Assembly (NCBI RefSeq): GCF_007570835.1
Contig: NZ_SUNC01000001.1
Span: 1 to 64,000, forward strand
Reading direction: 5' to 3'
Length of the DNA: 64,000 bases
Source of the DNA: Croceicoccus sediminis
GTDB lineage: Bacteria; Pseudomonadota; Alphaproteobacteria; Sphingomonadales; Sphingomonadaceae
Shown here: piece by piece, positions 9,174-18,696 of the stretch
How the letters are laid out: every line of letters starts with the position of its first letter
Numbering within the stretch: the stretch's first letter is position 1
Program-made: the position numbers and the translations under genes
Notes under the pieces: generated by a model
Database searches by the model: none
Told to the model about the DNA's origin: nothing
Seen by the model: the letters and a program-made list of their open reading frames with translations, nothing else

Positions 9174-11174
9174 TTACTCGTCAGGTGTGAGCGAGGCCTT
9201 GAACGCTTCGAGGTTCGGCTCACGCCCGAGGAAATCGCGTACCAGTTCGATCGCAGGCTTCGAACCGCCGGGTTCGAGGATCAGTTTGCGATACCGCTGT
9301 GCCGTCGCCTTGTCGTTCAGGCCGTTCTTCTCGAACACGCTGAACAGATCCAGTGCCAGGGTTTCCGACCAGTTGTAGGTATAAACGGTCGCGGAATAGC
9401 CTGTTAGGTGGCCGAACGAGTCCTGGTACTGCGAGAAATCGGCCACGCCGATCGGGTTGTATTCCGCTCGCAACGCCCTTGATGCGGCACCCAGGTCGTC
9501 CGGTGCGGGTCCGCGGTGCAGACCCAGCGAGAGATTCGCCGCACTGAGCAGCACGAGGTTGTTGACCGCCCGGTTGAAGTAGTTCGACCGGCGCATCTTC
9601 TCGAACATGTCGCGGGGCATCACGTTGCCGTCCACGTCCATCGCGAAAGTCGTCAGCGTGTCGTAGTCTTCCAGCCACAGCGGCATGATCATCGACGGCG
9701 CTTCGACGAAGTCGCGTTCGGTCGCGGTGCCGGATTGTGCGGCCCACTTCTGGTGACCGCCCAGGATGTGATGCATCAGGTGCCCGAATTCGTGGACCAT
9801 CGTTTCGACAGGCGCCGGGTCCATAAGGCCGTCCGGCAAGTTCATCACGAGAGCTGCGGTCGGTATCGAGCGGCCGCCGGAGAGCCCATGCCGCAACGGC
9901 ATCATGGCGCCGTGGCTGAACTTGCCCTGTCGGGGATGCGGGTCGATGAAGAACCGTCCGATCAGGGCGCCGTGGTCATAGACTTCATAGGGTTCGACAT
10001 CTTCGTGCCAAACCTCGATATCCCATGGCCGAATGTCGATGTCGTACATGCTCTCGGCCAGCGCGATCGTCGCGTTGCGGACATTGTCGTAGGAGAAGTA
10101 TTTCCGCGCCTCCTTCGCATCGAATCCGAAATCGCGCTCCTTCACCAAGGTGTTGGCAAAGGCGTAATTCCATGGTTCCAGCGATTTAGCGTCGGGATGT
10201 GTTTCGCGCCAAACCTCCATCGAGCGGGCCACGTCGCTTTCGGCGACCGGAGACGCAGCGGCGTACAGTTCCTCCATGAACGTTTCGACTTTTTCAGTCG
10301 TGTTCAACATCATGTCTTCCAACACGAACGCGGCGTAGTCTGGCTGGCCGAGAAGCACCGCATATTCGTGACGCTTGTCCAGCAGTTCGGAAAGAACCGG
10401 ATCGTTCTGGGGGTAGGCGCGTGTCGAGTTCGCCTCGGCGAGGCGCCTGCGAAGGTCGAGATTGGTGGCAAACGCCATCACCGGGCTGAGATCGGTATAG
10501 TCGGTGCTGATCTCCACCAACCCGTCATCGCCGACCGGGTGGGAGGCGATGAAATCTTCGGGCAGGCCGTCCAGGTCTTCGGGACGGGCCCTGATAACCT
10601 TGCGGCTGTCGGAGATATTGCGCCGAAATCGCGTTTCCAGTTCGCCGATTTGCGATTTCAGCTCCTGAACTTTCGCGCGTTCTTTTTCCGGCAAGGCAAG
10701 ACCGCTACGCTCCATCCATGCCAGGTTGCGGGAGAGATATTGTCGCGTGGCAGGGTCTGCATCAGTGGTATCGATTGATTTCAGGCGTCTGTAGATCGGC
10801 TCCGAGATCAAGACTCTTCCGCTAAGATCCTTCGTCCGGTTCTGACAGGCGGATCCGGCATCCCGCAGTTCGGCGGTCTGCGCAAAGTGCTGGTAATTCG
10901 ACGTCCCGTACAGCGCGCTGATCAGGTAGGAGATTTCGTCGAACCGGCGAAGCGTCGTGTCGACCGTCGCAGGGCCGGTCTCGGCCACGATCTCGGCCTC
11001 GATCCGCTTGATTTCGCCAATCAGCCGGTCGCACTGGTCCGTAACCGACTGCGCGCTGGCGGGGGCGGGGTCGAACTCGCCCGCGAATTGCCACGCCGGT
11101 TCCCGTGCTGCAGCGGTGGTGGAAATTGCGACAAGGCTTGCGCCCAGTAGTGTGCTGCGAACCCAGGATGTCAT
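9174..11174 (-). CDS. Exported M3 family zinc metallopeptidase (oligopeptidase/Dcp-like)
   Basis: The 666-residue protein has a signal peptide (MTSWVRSTLLGASLVAISTTAAA) that predicts periplasmic location. The zinc motif is HEFGH in MVHEFGHLMHH (about residue 460), with a downstream glutamate in ERDFVEAPS as third ligand, as in thimet oligopeptidase, OpdA and Dcp. The length is typical of the family. It probably degrades short peptides in the periplasm. The ATG at 11174 is preceded by a GGGGGG tract; an ATG at 11195 would lengthen the signal peptide by seven residues without its own ribosome site. Confidence 0.9.
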   Translation of the reverse strand: MTSWVRSTLLGASLVAISTTAAAREPAWQFAGEFDPAPASAQSVTDQCDRLIGEIKRIEAEIVAETGPATVDTTLRRFDEISYLISALYGTSNYQHFAQTAELRDAGSACQNRTKDLSGRVLISEPIYRRLKSIDTTDADPATRQYLSRNLAWMERSGLALPEKERAKVQELKSQIGELETRFRRNISDSRKVIRARPEDLDGLPEDFIASHPVGDDGLVEISTDYTDLSPVMAFATNLDLRRRLAEANSTRAYPQNDPVLSELLDKRHEYAVLLGQPDYAAFVLEDMMLNTTEKVETFMEELYAAASPVAESDVARSMEVWRETHPDAKSLEPWNYAFANTLVKERDFGFDAKEARKYFSYDNVRNATIALAESMYDIDIRPWDIEVWHEDVEPYEVYDHGALIGRFFIDPHPRQGKFSHGAMMPLRHGLSGGRSIPTAALVMNLPDGLMDPAPVETMVHEFGHLMHHILGGHQKWAAQSGTATERDFVEAPSMIMPLWLEDYDTLTTFAMDVDGNVMPRDMFEKMRRSNYFNRAVNNLVLLSAANLSLGLHRGPAPDDLGAASRALRAEYNPIGVADFSQYQDSFGHLTGYSATVYTYNWSETLALDLFSVFEKNGLNDKATAQRYRKLILEPGGSKPAIELVRDFLGREPNLEAFKASLTPDE

Positions 11175-11233
11175 GGTAATCCCCCCAATGGACATTACGG
11201 CAGGCTATGACCTGTTCGTTTGGGGGGCAAGAA

Positions 11234-11261
11234 AAAGGGGCGCCACAACGGACGCCCCTTT
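11234..11261 (-). terminator. Intrinsic terminator of the peroxiredoxin gene
   Basis: Stem AAAGGGGCG (11234-11242) pairs perfectly with CGCCCCTTT (11253-11261) around a 10-nt loop. On the minus strand a T-rich run follows. It lies 22 bp past the peroxiredoxin stop and just before the M3 peptidase promoter region. Confidence 0.8.
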
Positions 11262-11282
11262 CAAAAATCGATTTGGGATCGA

Positions 11283-11762
11283 TCAAAGCTGGCCGAGCAT
11301 ATGCTCCGCGCTCGACACTTCGAACTGACCCGCTTCTTCGACGTTCAGTTCGACGACTTTGCCGTCATCGACGACTGCCGACCAGCGCGAGCCGCGCTGA
11401 CCCAGGCCAAAGCCCGAACCGTCCATGGTCAGGCCCAGGGCCTGTGCCATGTCGCCATTGCCGTCGGCGAGCATCGTGATGCTTTCCGAACCGTCGCGTT
11501 CCTTCCATGCCTGCATGACGAAAGGATCGTTGACCGCGGTGCAGGCGATCTCGTCGATGCCCTTGCTCTTCAGGTCGTCGGCCTTTTCGACGAAGCCCGG
11601 AAGGTGCTTGGCCGAACAGGTCGGGGTGAAGGCACCCGGGACCGAGAAAAGCGCGACCTTCTTGCCAGCGAAATATTCGCCCGACTGGACCTTTTCCGGC
11701 CCTTCGCTGGTGGCTTTCACCAACGTCACGTCGGGAATCGTGTCTCCCACCTTGATCGTCAT
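11283..11762 (-). CDS. Peroxiredoxin, Prx5 type
   Basis: The 159-residue protein has the Prx5 active site PGAFTPTCSAKH with peroxidatic Cys49, preceded by the FAGKKVALFSV strand and followed by GFVEKADDLKSKGI. It reduces hydrogen peroxide or alkyl hydroperoxides in the cytosol, with thioredoxin or glutathione as likely reductant. The frame extends upstream to 11912, but AAAGGA 6 nt before the ATG at 11762 and the standard Prx5 length support this start. It is monocistronic and divergent from the small exported protein gene at 11958. Confidence 0.92.
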   Translation of the reverse strand: MTIKVGDTIPDVTLVKATSEGPEKVQSGEYFAGKKVALFSVPGAFTPTCSAKHLPGFVEKADDLKSKGIDEIACTAVNDPFVMQAWKERDGSESITMLADGNGDMAQALGLTMDGSGFGLGQRGSRWSAVVDDGKVVELNVEEAGQFEVSSAEHMLGQL

Positions 11763-11855
11763 TCGTAATCCTTTCGATGCGTGTTGTGCGCGCGGGTTCA
11801 CATAGGTTCCGCATTCGCCGCCACAAGGTGCGATCCGCCCAAGTCTGGTTAATTT

Positions 11856-11890
11856 CCTTTTACCGCCCGCCTTTAACTTTCGGTAAAAGG
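11856..11890. promoter_or_regulatory. 10-bp perfect inverted repeat in the peroxiredoxin upstream region
   Basis: CCTTTTACCG (11856-11865) and CGGTAAAAGG (11881-11890) are perfectly complementary with a 15-nt spacer. A TTAA-N7-TTAC string, one base short of the CtrA consensus, overlaps at 11849-11863. The repeat sits between the divergent starts at 11762 and 11958, so it may be an operator or an RNA hairpin in the leader of the rightward gene. Confidence 0.4.
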
Positions 11891-11957
11891 TTTGGCCGAT
11901 GATGCTTCCCATAGAGACCAGACAATCTGAATTGGGATTTCACGGGGAGCATCGGAC

Positions 11958-12419
11958 ATGGGGAAACTGGGTAAAGCGATCGGTGCCGTTGCTTCGGCTG
12001 CCGTTCTGGCGACGGCGATGCCGGCACAGGCGGGCGGTTATGCCGATGCCGAAAAACTGCGCAAACTGGACATCATGCTGATGGTTACGGCCCTGCGCTG
12101 CCGCCACGGCGCGGATAATTTCCAGCGCGACTATGAAAAGTTCGCGGTGAAGCACAACGTCGCACTGCAGGGCGCGGCACGGTCGCTTCAGTCGTCCTAT
12201 CGCGGCAAATACGGCGCGAAGGGCGCCAAGCGCCAGCTCGACAAGATCAGCGTCAGCATGGCCAACGTATACGGCCAGGGTCACCCCTGGCTCGAATGTG
12301 CGGAACTCAAGCAAGTGACCAACGGTCTTGCCGCACACCGTGACAGCAGCCAGCTCCTGGTGGCTGCTGACGAGTTGCTTGCAACCAGCCGGCCCGCACA
12401 ATTTGCCATGAAGCGTTGA
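11958..12419 (+). CDS. Small exported protein of unknown function
   Basis: The 153-residue product starts [20 protein letters not shown] and has a signal peptide probably cleaved after MPAQA. The mature part is basic, mostly helical, with two cysteines (in LRCRHG and WLECAE) about 55 residues apart that could form a disulfide in the periplasm. GGGGAG lies 9 nt before the ATG. I recognise no catalytic motif. It sits directly upstream of ahcY, but there is no sign that it takes part in that pathway. Confidence 0.75.
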   Translation: MGKLGKAIGAVASAAVLATAMPAQAGGYADAEKLRKLDIMLMVTALRCRHGADNFQRDYEKFAVKHNVALQGAARSLQSSYRGKYGAKGAKRQLDKISVSMANVYGQGHPWLECAELKQVTNGLAAHRDSSQLLVAADELLATSRPAQFAMKR

Positions 12420-12517
12420 GCGCGGACGGCAAGGTCACGGATCGGACAGGATCGTCCACGCACGGGACGGCGGTCACCAAGGGGAACGGGGTGACCGCGG
12501 ACAGGGCCGCGAGGCGG

Positions 12518-12537
12518 ATATAAAGTTTTCTTTATAT
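12518..12537. promoter_or_regulatory. ATATAAAG-TTTT-CTTTATAT operator-like palindrome upstream of ahcY
   Basis: Two perfect 8-bp arms flank a TTTT centre in otherwise GC-rich DNA, 109 bp before the ahcY start. An AT-rich palindrome at this place suits an ArsR-family methionine-cycle repressor such as SahR; that identity is inferred. It may overlap the ahcY promoter. Confidence 0.5.
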
Positions 12538-12554
12538 TTGCCCTCTGGACGGAG

Positions 12555-12605
12555 AGCGGGTAGAGGCCTCGGCAACGCCGGGCTTCTGCCCGCTTTTCGT
12601 TTTTA
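12555..12605 (+). terminator. Terminator-like hairpin in the ahcY leader
   Basis: Bases 12555-12566 pair with 12583-12594 in a continuous 12-bp helix (two G-U pairs), and pairing continues inwards. TTTTCGTTTTT follows at once. It can end transcripts of the upstream gene, or act as an attenuator between the palindrome at 12518-12537 and the ahcY start. A second small hairpin (GGCCC/GGGCC) comes just before the ribosome site. Confidence 0.6.
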
Positions 12606-12645
12606 TGGCCCGTCAAAGGGCCGCAGCCAAGCTCAGGAGTTGCCC

Positions 12646-14064
<1,419 letters not shown>

Positions 14065-14154
14065 TCGAAAATGCCGCGCGGACGGACGCAACTTTTCCCA
14101 ACTCTATCGGGCGGGGCAGTTGTTTTCGTCCGCGCCAGCGAATAGCCAAGCCCG

Positions 14155-16485
14155 ATGGGAAACTGGTGGGGCGCAGACTCGATCACGATCGGCATACCTG
14201 CACTGGTATTGCTTGGGTTGATCATGGCTTGCTGGACGGCTGCGGCCGTCTGGACATTGCTCATGGCGCGCCGCCGGCACGGCTCGTCCCGCAAGACCCG
14301 CATCCAGATGCTGCGCATGAGTCGCATGATGGAAGAAGCGCCCGCGCTTCCGCTCATCGTCCGGGCCGATGGCAAGCTTGAAGGCAGCGAGCGGCTGGCG
14401 ACCTGGTTCGGGCTCGAAGAGGTGCCCAAGAACCTCGACGGTCTTGCCCGTGAAGGCGCACGCGGTGTCGGTCCCGCAGAACTCGAAAAGCTGAAACAGA
14501 ACGTACAGCGCACGCTGTCTTCGGCCGCCCCGTTCAGGATGATGCTTCATCCGACGGGAGAGGGTCATGCCCTCTCGGTCAGCGGCCACCTTGCCGATCC
14601 GCAAATGGCACGCGGCGGTGCGGTCGTCATCTGGGTCATCGACGCCAGCGACAGCGCCGCTGAAATCACCCGGCTGACCGAGGCGCTGGAAAAGGCGCTG
14701 GCCGATTTCTCGGCGCTGGTCGGCCTGATCGAGGCGGCGCCCGTGCCGATGTGGTTCCGCGGGGCCGATGCGCGCCTGCGGCTGGTCAACAGCGCCTATG
14801 TCTCTGCCGTCGGCGGCGAAAGTGCCGAAGAGGTCGTGGGCAACAACATCGAACTGGTCGAACCGGTCGAAGGGCTCAGCGCGTCCGAAGTCGCGGTGCA
14901 GGCAAAGGAAAGCGGCCGCGCGATCCAGCGCAACGTCATGGTCACGATCGAAGGGGAACGGCGCGCCTACAAGGTCAGCGATCTTCCCGTGGGCAGCGAA
15001 GGCATCGCCGGATACGCCATCGACGTCGAGGATCTCGAACAGCTCAGCCGCGAATACCGCGCGTTCCGCGCCGCGCAGCGCGCCTTGCTGGACCAGATGT
15101 CTTCGGGCGTGGCGCAGTTCGACGCGGCTCGCAACCTGATCTTCGTCAACCTGCCGATGCAGCGCATCTTCCGCCTGCCGCCTACGATCGGGCAGGAAGC
15201 GACACCTTTGAACGAGGTGTTCGAGATCATGCGCGATGCAGGACGCTTGCCCGAGGTCCGGGATTTCCCGGCCTGGCGGCGCGAGAAGGAGGCGTGGTTC
15301 ACCGCGAACGACGTGAAGGACGAGGAATGGGTCCTTCCCGATGGAACGCACTTGCGTATCGTGGCCCAGCCGATGCCCGACGGCGGGTTGATGATGATCG
15401 TCGAGGACCGCACCGAGCAGCTTCAGCTGGCCAGCGCCCGCGACACACTCTTGCGGGTCCGCACGGCGACGCAGGACAGCCTGTTCGAAGGTCTTGTCGT
15501 GCTCGCCCCCGATGGCCGCCTGCAATTGTGGAACCGTCGTTTCGCTGCCGAGTGGGGGCTGAGCGAGGAGTTCCTTGGCACGCACCCCCATATCGATGCC
15601 TTGCTGGAGGCGCTGACGCCGCAGCTGGCGACGGGGGGCGATGCCCGCCGCATCGGCATGGTCATCGAGGCCGCGACCCTGCGCCGCGAACAGTCGGGCG
15701 GGCGCGTCAGCCTGGCCGACGGGCGCACCTTGGCGCTGATGGGCGTGCCGTTGCCCGACGGGAACGGCATGTTGACCAGCCTCGACATCACCGACAGCCA
15801 GAAGGCCGAGGCCGCCCTGATGGAGCGTAACCAGGCCCTGGTCGAGGCGGACGCGGTGAAGACCCGCTTCCTTGCGAACATGAGCTATGAATTCCGCACC
15901 CCGCTGACTTCCATCACCGGCTTTGCCGAAATGCTGCGCGATGGCGTGGCCGGAGAGCTTTCGGAAACCGGCAGCGAATACGTGGCGGCCATCCTCGATT
16001 CGACGGCGCGTCTTTCCGACCAGATCGAATCCGTGCTCGACCTGACGCAGAGCGAGGCGGGGCTTTTGCCGCTGACGCGCGAAGTGGTGGAACTCATGCC
16101 GCTGGTCACGCGCGTCGTCCATGATCGGGCGGCCTTGATCGAGGGGGCGGGTATCACGCTCAACTTGCGCGGCGATCGCAGTTCGGGAACGGTGCACGGC
16201 GATGCGCGCAGGCTTGCCCGCGCGATCGGCAACGTCCTTGACAACGCCATCGCGTCGAGCGGACCCGGCGGGCGGGTCAACGTCGACCTCAAGCGCCGCC
16301 GCGACGGGGCCCAGGTCGTGATCCACCACGTGCCGGGCGCGGAAGGGCCGGAGGCGGAAATGGCGCGGCAGAACGCCGGGCTTGGCCTGCCGCTCGCTCG
16401 CGAGCTGATCGAGGCGCATGACGGCGCTCTTGAATTCGTGCAGCACGCACGGTCGGGCGTGACCGCGACGATCAGGCTGCCATGA
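14155..16485 (+). CDS. divL: DivL-type atypical sensor kinase (tyrosine in place of phospho-histidine)
   Basis: The 776-residue protein has one N-terminal membrane helix (about 10-37), PAS-like domains (about 185-520), a HisKA-like dimerisation domain and an ATPase-like domain. The H-box reads LANMSYEFRTPLTS, with Tyr578 where histidine kinases have His; the N-box (IGNVLDNAI, near 690) is kept, but the G1 region reads HHVPGAEG in place of DxGxG. Tyrosine at this position, length and domain order match Caulobacter DivL, which controls CckA and so CtrA in the cell cycle. Most likely it is a signalling pseudokinase at the inner membrane. It heads a run of seven overlapping or closely spaced genes. 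Confidence 0.9.
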   Translation: MGNWWGADSITIGIPALVLLGLIMACWTAAAVWTLLMARRRHGSSRKTRIQMLRMSRMMEEAPALPLIVRADGKLEGSERLATWFGLEEVPKNLDGLAREGARGVGPAELEKLKQNVQRTLSSAAPFRMMLHPTGEGHALSVSGHLADPQMARGGAVVIWVIDASDSAAEITRLTEALEKALADFSALVGLIEAAPVPMWFRGADARLRLVNSAYVSAVGGESAEEVVGNNIELVEPVEGLSASEVAVQAKESGRAIQRNVMVTIEGERRAYKVSDLPVGSEGIAGYAIDVEDLEQLSREYRAFRAAQRALLDQMSSGVAQFDAARNLIFVNLPMQRIFRLPPTIGQEATPLNEVFEIMRDAGRLPEVRDFPAWRREKEAWFTANDVKDEEWVLPDGTHLRIVAQPMPDGGLMMIVEDRTEQLQLASARDTLLRVRTATQDSLFEGLVVLAPDGRLQLWNRRFAAEWGLSEEFLGTHPHIDALLEALTPQLATGGDARRIGMVIEAATLRREQSGGRVSLADGRTLALMGVPLPDGNGMLTSLDITDSQKAEAALMERNQALVEADAVKTRFLANMSYEFRTPLTSITGFAEMLRDGVAGELSETGSEYVAAILDSTARLSDQIESVLDLTQSEAGLLPLTREVVELMPLVTRVVHDRAALIEGAGITLNLRGDRSSGTVHGDARRLARAIGNVLDNAIASSGPGGRVNVDLKRRRDGAQVVIHHVPGAEGPEAEMARQNAGLGLPLARELIEAHDGALEFVQHARSGVTATIRLP

Positions 16486-16937
16486 CGGCAAAGAAGACTT
16501 GTCCGCTGCCCAATGCGGCGGCGACCGAACGGCTGGGGAGGCGCATTGCCGGGCACTTGCGCGCCGGCGACGTGGTCGCGCTTTCGGGCGGGCTGGGTGC
16601 AGGCAAGACCACGCTGGCCCGCGCAATCATCGCGTCGCTTGGCCATGAAGGCGAAGTGCCGTCGCCCACTTTCGCGATCATTCAGACTTATGAACCGCCC
16701 GCCGTCAGCCTGCCGCTCGTCCATGCCGATTTCTACCGGCTGGAAGATCCATCCGAGGTCGAAGAGCTGGGCCTCGACGATTATCGCCGTGACGGGGCGT
16801 TGATCGCGGAATGGCCCGAACATGCCGGCGGTTTCGCGCATGAACGCGCCTGTCTTTCGATCCGGCTCGAAACGGCGGATGAAGGACGCTTGGCGATTGT
16901 CGAGGCAGGGCCGGATTGGTTAGAGCGGATGCCATGA
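16482..16937 (+). CDS. tsaE: tRNA threonylcarbamoyladenosine biosynthesis ATPase TsaE
   Basis: The 151-residue P-loop ATPase has Walker A in SGGLGAGKTTLARAI (about 34-48), a conserved PSPTFAI stretch and the LVHADFYRL motif. TsaE works with TsaB and TsaD to make t6A37 on tRNAs that read ANN codons. Its ATG overlaps the divL stop (ATGA), and the next gene overlaps its own stop the same way, so it is translationally coupled on both sides. Confidence 0.95.
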   Translation: MTAKKTCPLPNAAATERLGRRIAGHLRAGDVVALSGGLGAGKTTLARAIIASLGHEGEVPSPTFAIIQTYEPPAVSLPLVHADFYRLEDPSEVEELGLDDYRRDGALIAEWPEHAGGFAHERACLSIRLETADEGRLAIVEAGPDWLERMP

Positions 16938-17956
16938 CCGAGCCAGCCAGCATTCCGAATCCGTCAAATTCAGTGCCGCCCCATGCGCGGGAATTTATTG
17001 CCCGCGCCGGATGGGGTTCGGCTGCGATCGAACCGCTGGCGGGCGATGCCTCGTTCCGCCGCTACTTTCGCATCAATCGCGATGGCGAGAGCGCGATGCT
17101 GATGGACGCGCCGCCCCCGAACGAGGATCCGCGCCCGTTCTTGAGCGCGGCACACTACCTGCTGGACCACGGCTTCCGTGCGCCCAGGGTGCTGGCCGAA
17201 GATGCCGACATGGGGTTGGTCCTGCTGGAAGATTTCGGCCACCGCCGGATGCGCGATCATCTCGATGTCGCCCCCGATGACGAAACGGCGATCTACCGTG
17301 ATGCGGTGACGGTTCTGTCGAAGCTGCACCGCGTGCCGGCCGGCCCGTTCCGGCCCTACGACCTAAACGAATACCTGCGCGAGGCGAAGCTGTTCACCGA
17401 ATGGTTCTGCGTGGCTCACAATCTTGCGGTCGACGACGACGGTTACGAGGCGGCATGGCGTGAGGTTCTGGGCCCGCTTCTGGATAATCAGGGGGACGGC
17501 GTGACCGTCCTTCGCGATTACCACGCCGAGAATATCATGCTGCTCGATGACGATGACGGCTTTGAGGCCTTCGGTCAGGGTCTGCTGGATTTCCAGGACG
17601 CGCTCGTCGGCCACCCGGCCTACGATCTCGTATCGCTGCTGCAGGATGCGCGGCGCGACGTCGATCCGTCGTTGGAGAGCGAAATGCTCGACCACTATCT
17701 TGCCGACATCGGCGACCGAGAGGGCTTCCTTGCCGATTACGCACGGCTGGGCGCACAGCGCAACGCCAAGGTCGTGGGCATATTCGTGCGGCTGTCGCAG
17801 CGCGACGGTAAGGACCGTTATCTCGACCTGATCCCGCGCGTCTGGGAGGCGATGGAACGCGATCTGGCGCATCCCGCGCTGGGCCCGGTTGCACGCTGGC
17901 TGGACGCCAACATTCCCGGCGAACTGCGCGCCGCGCGCGGGTTTACCGGCGCATGA
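16934..17956 (+). CDS. amgK: N-acetylmuramate/N-acetylglucosamine kinase (AmgK-like phosphotransferase)
   Basis: The 340-residue aminoglycoside-phosphotransferase-fold kinase has the AmgK N-terminal stretch GDASFRRYFR, a catalytic loop in LRDYHAENIML and the metal-binding Asp in LLDFQDALVGHPAYDLV. Together with the next gene (MurU) this is the anabolic cell-wall recycling pair, which turns recovered MurNAc into UDP-MurNAc and bypasses fosfomycin-sensitive MurA. Start ATG 16934 overlaps the tsaE stop; an upstream in-frame start at 16916 is less likely. The substrate is inferred from the neighbour and family. Confidence 0.87.
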   Translation: MTEPASIPNPSNSVPPHAREFIARAGWGSAAIEPLAGDASFRRYFRINRDGESAMLMDAPPPNEDPRPFLSAAHYLLDHGFRAPRVLAEDADMGLVLLEDFGHRRMRDHLDVAPDDETAIYRDAVTVLSKLHRVPAGPFRPYDLNEYLREAKLFTEWFCVAHNLAVDDDGYEAAWREVLGPLLDNQGDGVTVLRDYHAENIMLLDDDDGFEAFGQGLLDFQDALVGHPAYDLVSLLQDARRDVDPSLESEMLDHYLADIGDREGFLADYARLGAQRNAKVVGIFVRLSQRDGKDRYLDLIPRVWEAMERDLAHPALGPVARWLDANIPGELRAARGFTGA

Positions 17957-18696
17957 GCGATCATGCGAAACTGGGGCAGGAACCTCTCGCCTCCGACGTG
18001 GCGATGGTCATGGCCGCAGGGCTGGGAAAGCGGATGCGACCGCTGACGGTCAGCCGCCCGAAGCCGATGGTGAAAGTCGTCGGCAAGCCGCTGATCGATC
18101 ATGCGCTCGACAAACTGTCCGCGGCCGGTGTCGGGCAGGCCGTCGTCAACGTGCATTACCTCGCCGATGCGATCGAGGCGCACATGAAACTGCGCAGCGC
18201 TCCGCAAGTCACGATTTCAGACGAGCGTGAGCAATTGCTGGAAACCGGGGGCGGACTGGTCAAGGCGCAGGACCTTCTGGGCGACACGTTCTTCTGTCTC
18301 AATTCCGACGCCATGTGGCTTGACGGTCCCCGCGACGTGTTCCGCCAGCTGTCGGTAAGCTGGGACGCGGAAAAGATGGACGCGCTGCTCCTGCTCGTGC
18401 CGCATCAGCGTGCGCACAATTATCGCGGGAAGGGCGATTTCCATCTCGACGCACTCGGCCGCGTATCACGTCGGAAATCGGGCCGGGTCGCGCCTTTCGT
18501 GTTCAGCGGTATTCAGCTGTGTTCCTCTCGCCTGCTGCGCGATCCGCCTGAACAGGCGAAGTTCAGCACCAACCATTTCTGGTCCCGCGCGATCGAGGAA
18601 GGCCGCCTTTACGGCACGATCCACATGGGAGAGTGGATAGAGATCGGCCAGCCCGAACATATCGCCCCGGCCGAGGAGCTGTTCACGCGTGTCTGA
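17953..18696 (+). CDS. murU: N-acetylmuramate-1-phosphate uridylyltransferase
   Basis: The 247-residue nucleotidyltransferase has the signature AAGLGKRMRPLT near the N-terminus, followed by KPMVKVVGKPLIDH. Metal-binding residues fall in CLNSDAMW and the C-terminal WIEIGQPE region fits the family. It makes UDP-MurNAc from MurNAc-1-phosphate and UTP. ATGA overlap with amgK supports joint function. General NTP-transferase annotations such as glucose-1-phosphate thymidylyltransferase are less likely given the partner kinase. Confidence 0.88.
   Translation: MSDHAKLGQEPLASDVAMVMAAGLGKRMRPLTVSRPKPMVKVVGKPLIDHALDKLSAAGVGQAVVNVHYLADAIEAHMKLRSAPQVTISDEREQLLETGGGLVKAQDLLGDTFFCLNSDAMWLDGPRDVFRQLSVSWDAEKMDALLLLVPHQRAHNYRGKGDFHLDALGRVSRRKSGRVAPFVFSGIQLCSSRLLRDPPEQAKFSTNHFWSRAIEEGRLYGTIHMGEWIEIGQPEHIAPAEELFTRV

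Noticed and set aside
12540-12645. Known S-adenosylhomocysteine or SAM riboswitch in the ahcY leader
   Set aside because: I could not match the conserved core of the SAH, SAM-I or SAM-II classes by eye. The hairpin is reported as terminator-like only.
14104-16626. Minus-strand frame of 840 codons
   Set aside because: Antisense shadow of divL and part of tsaE; it has an Arg/His/Gln-rich composition and no motif.
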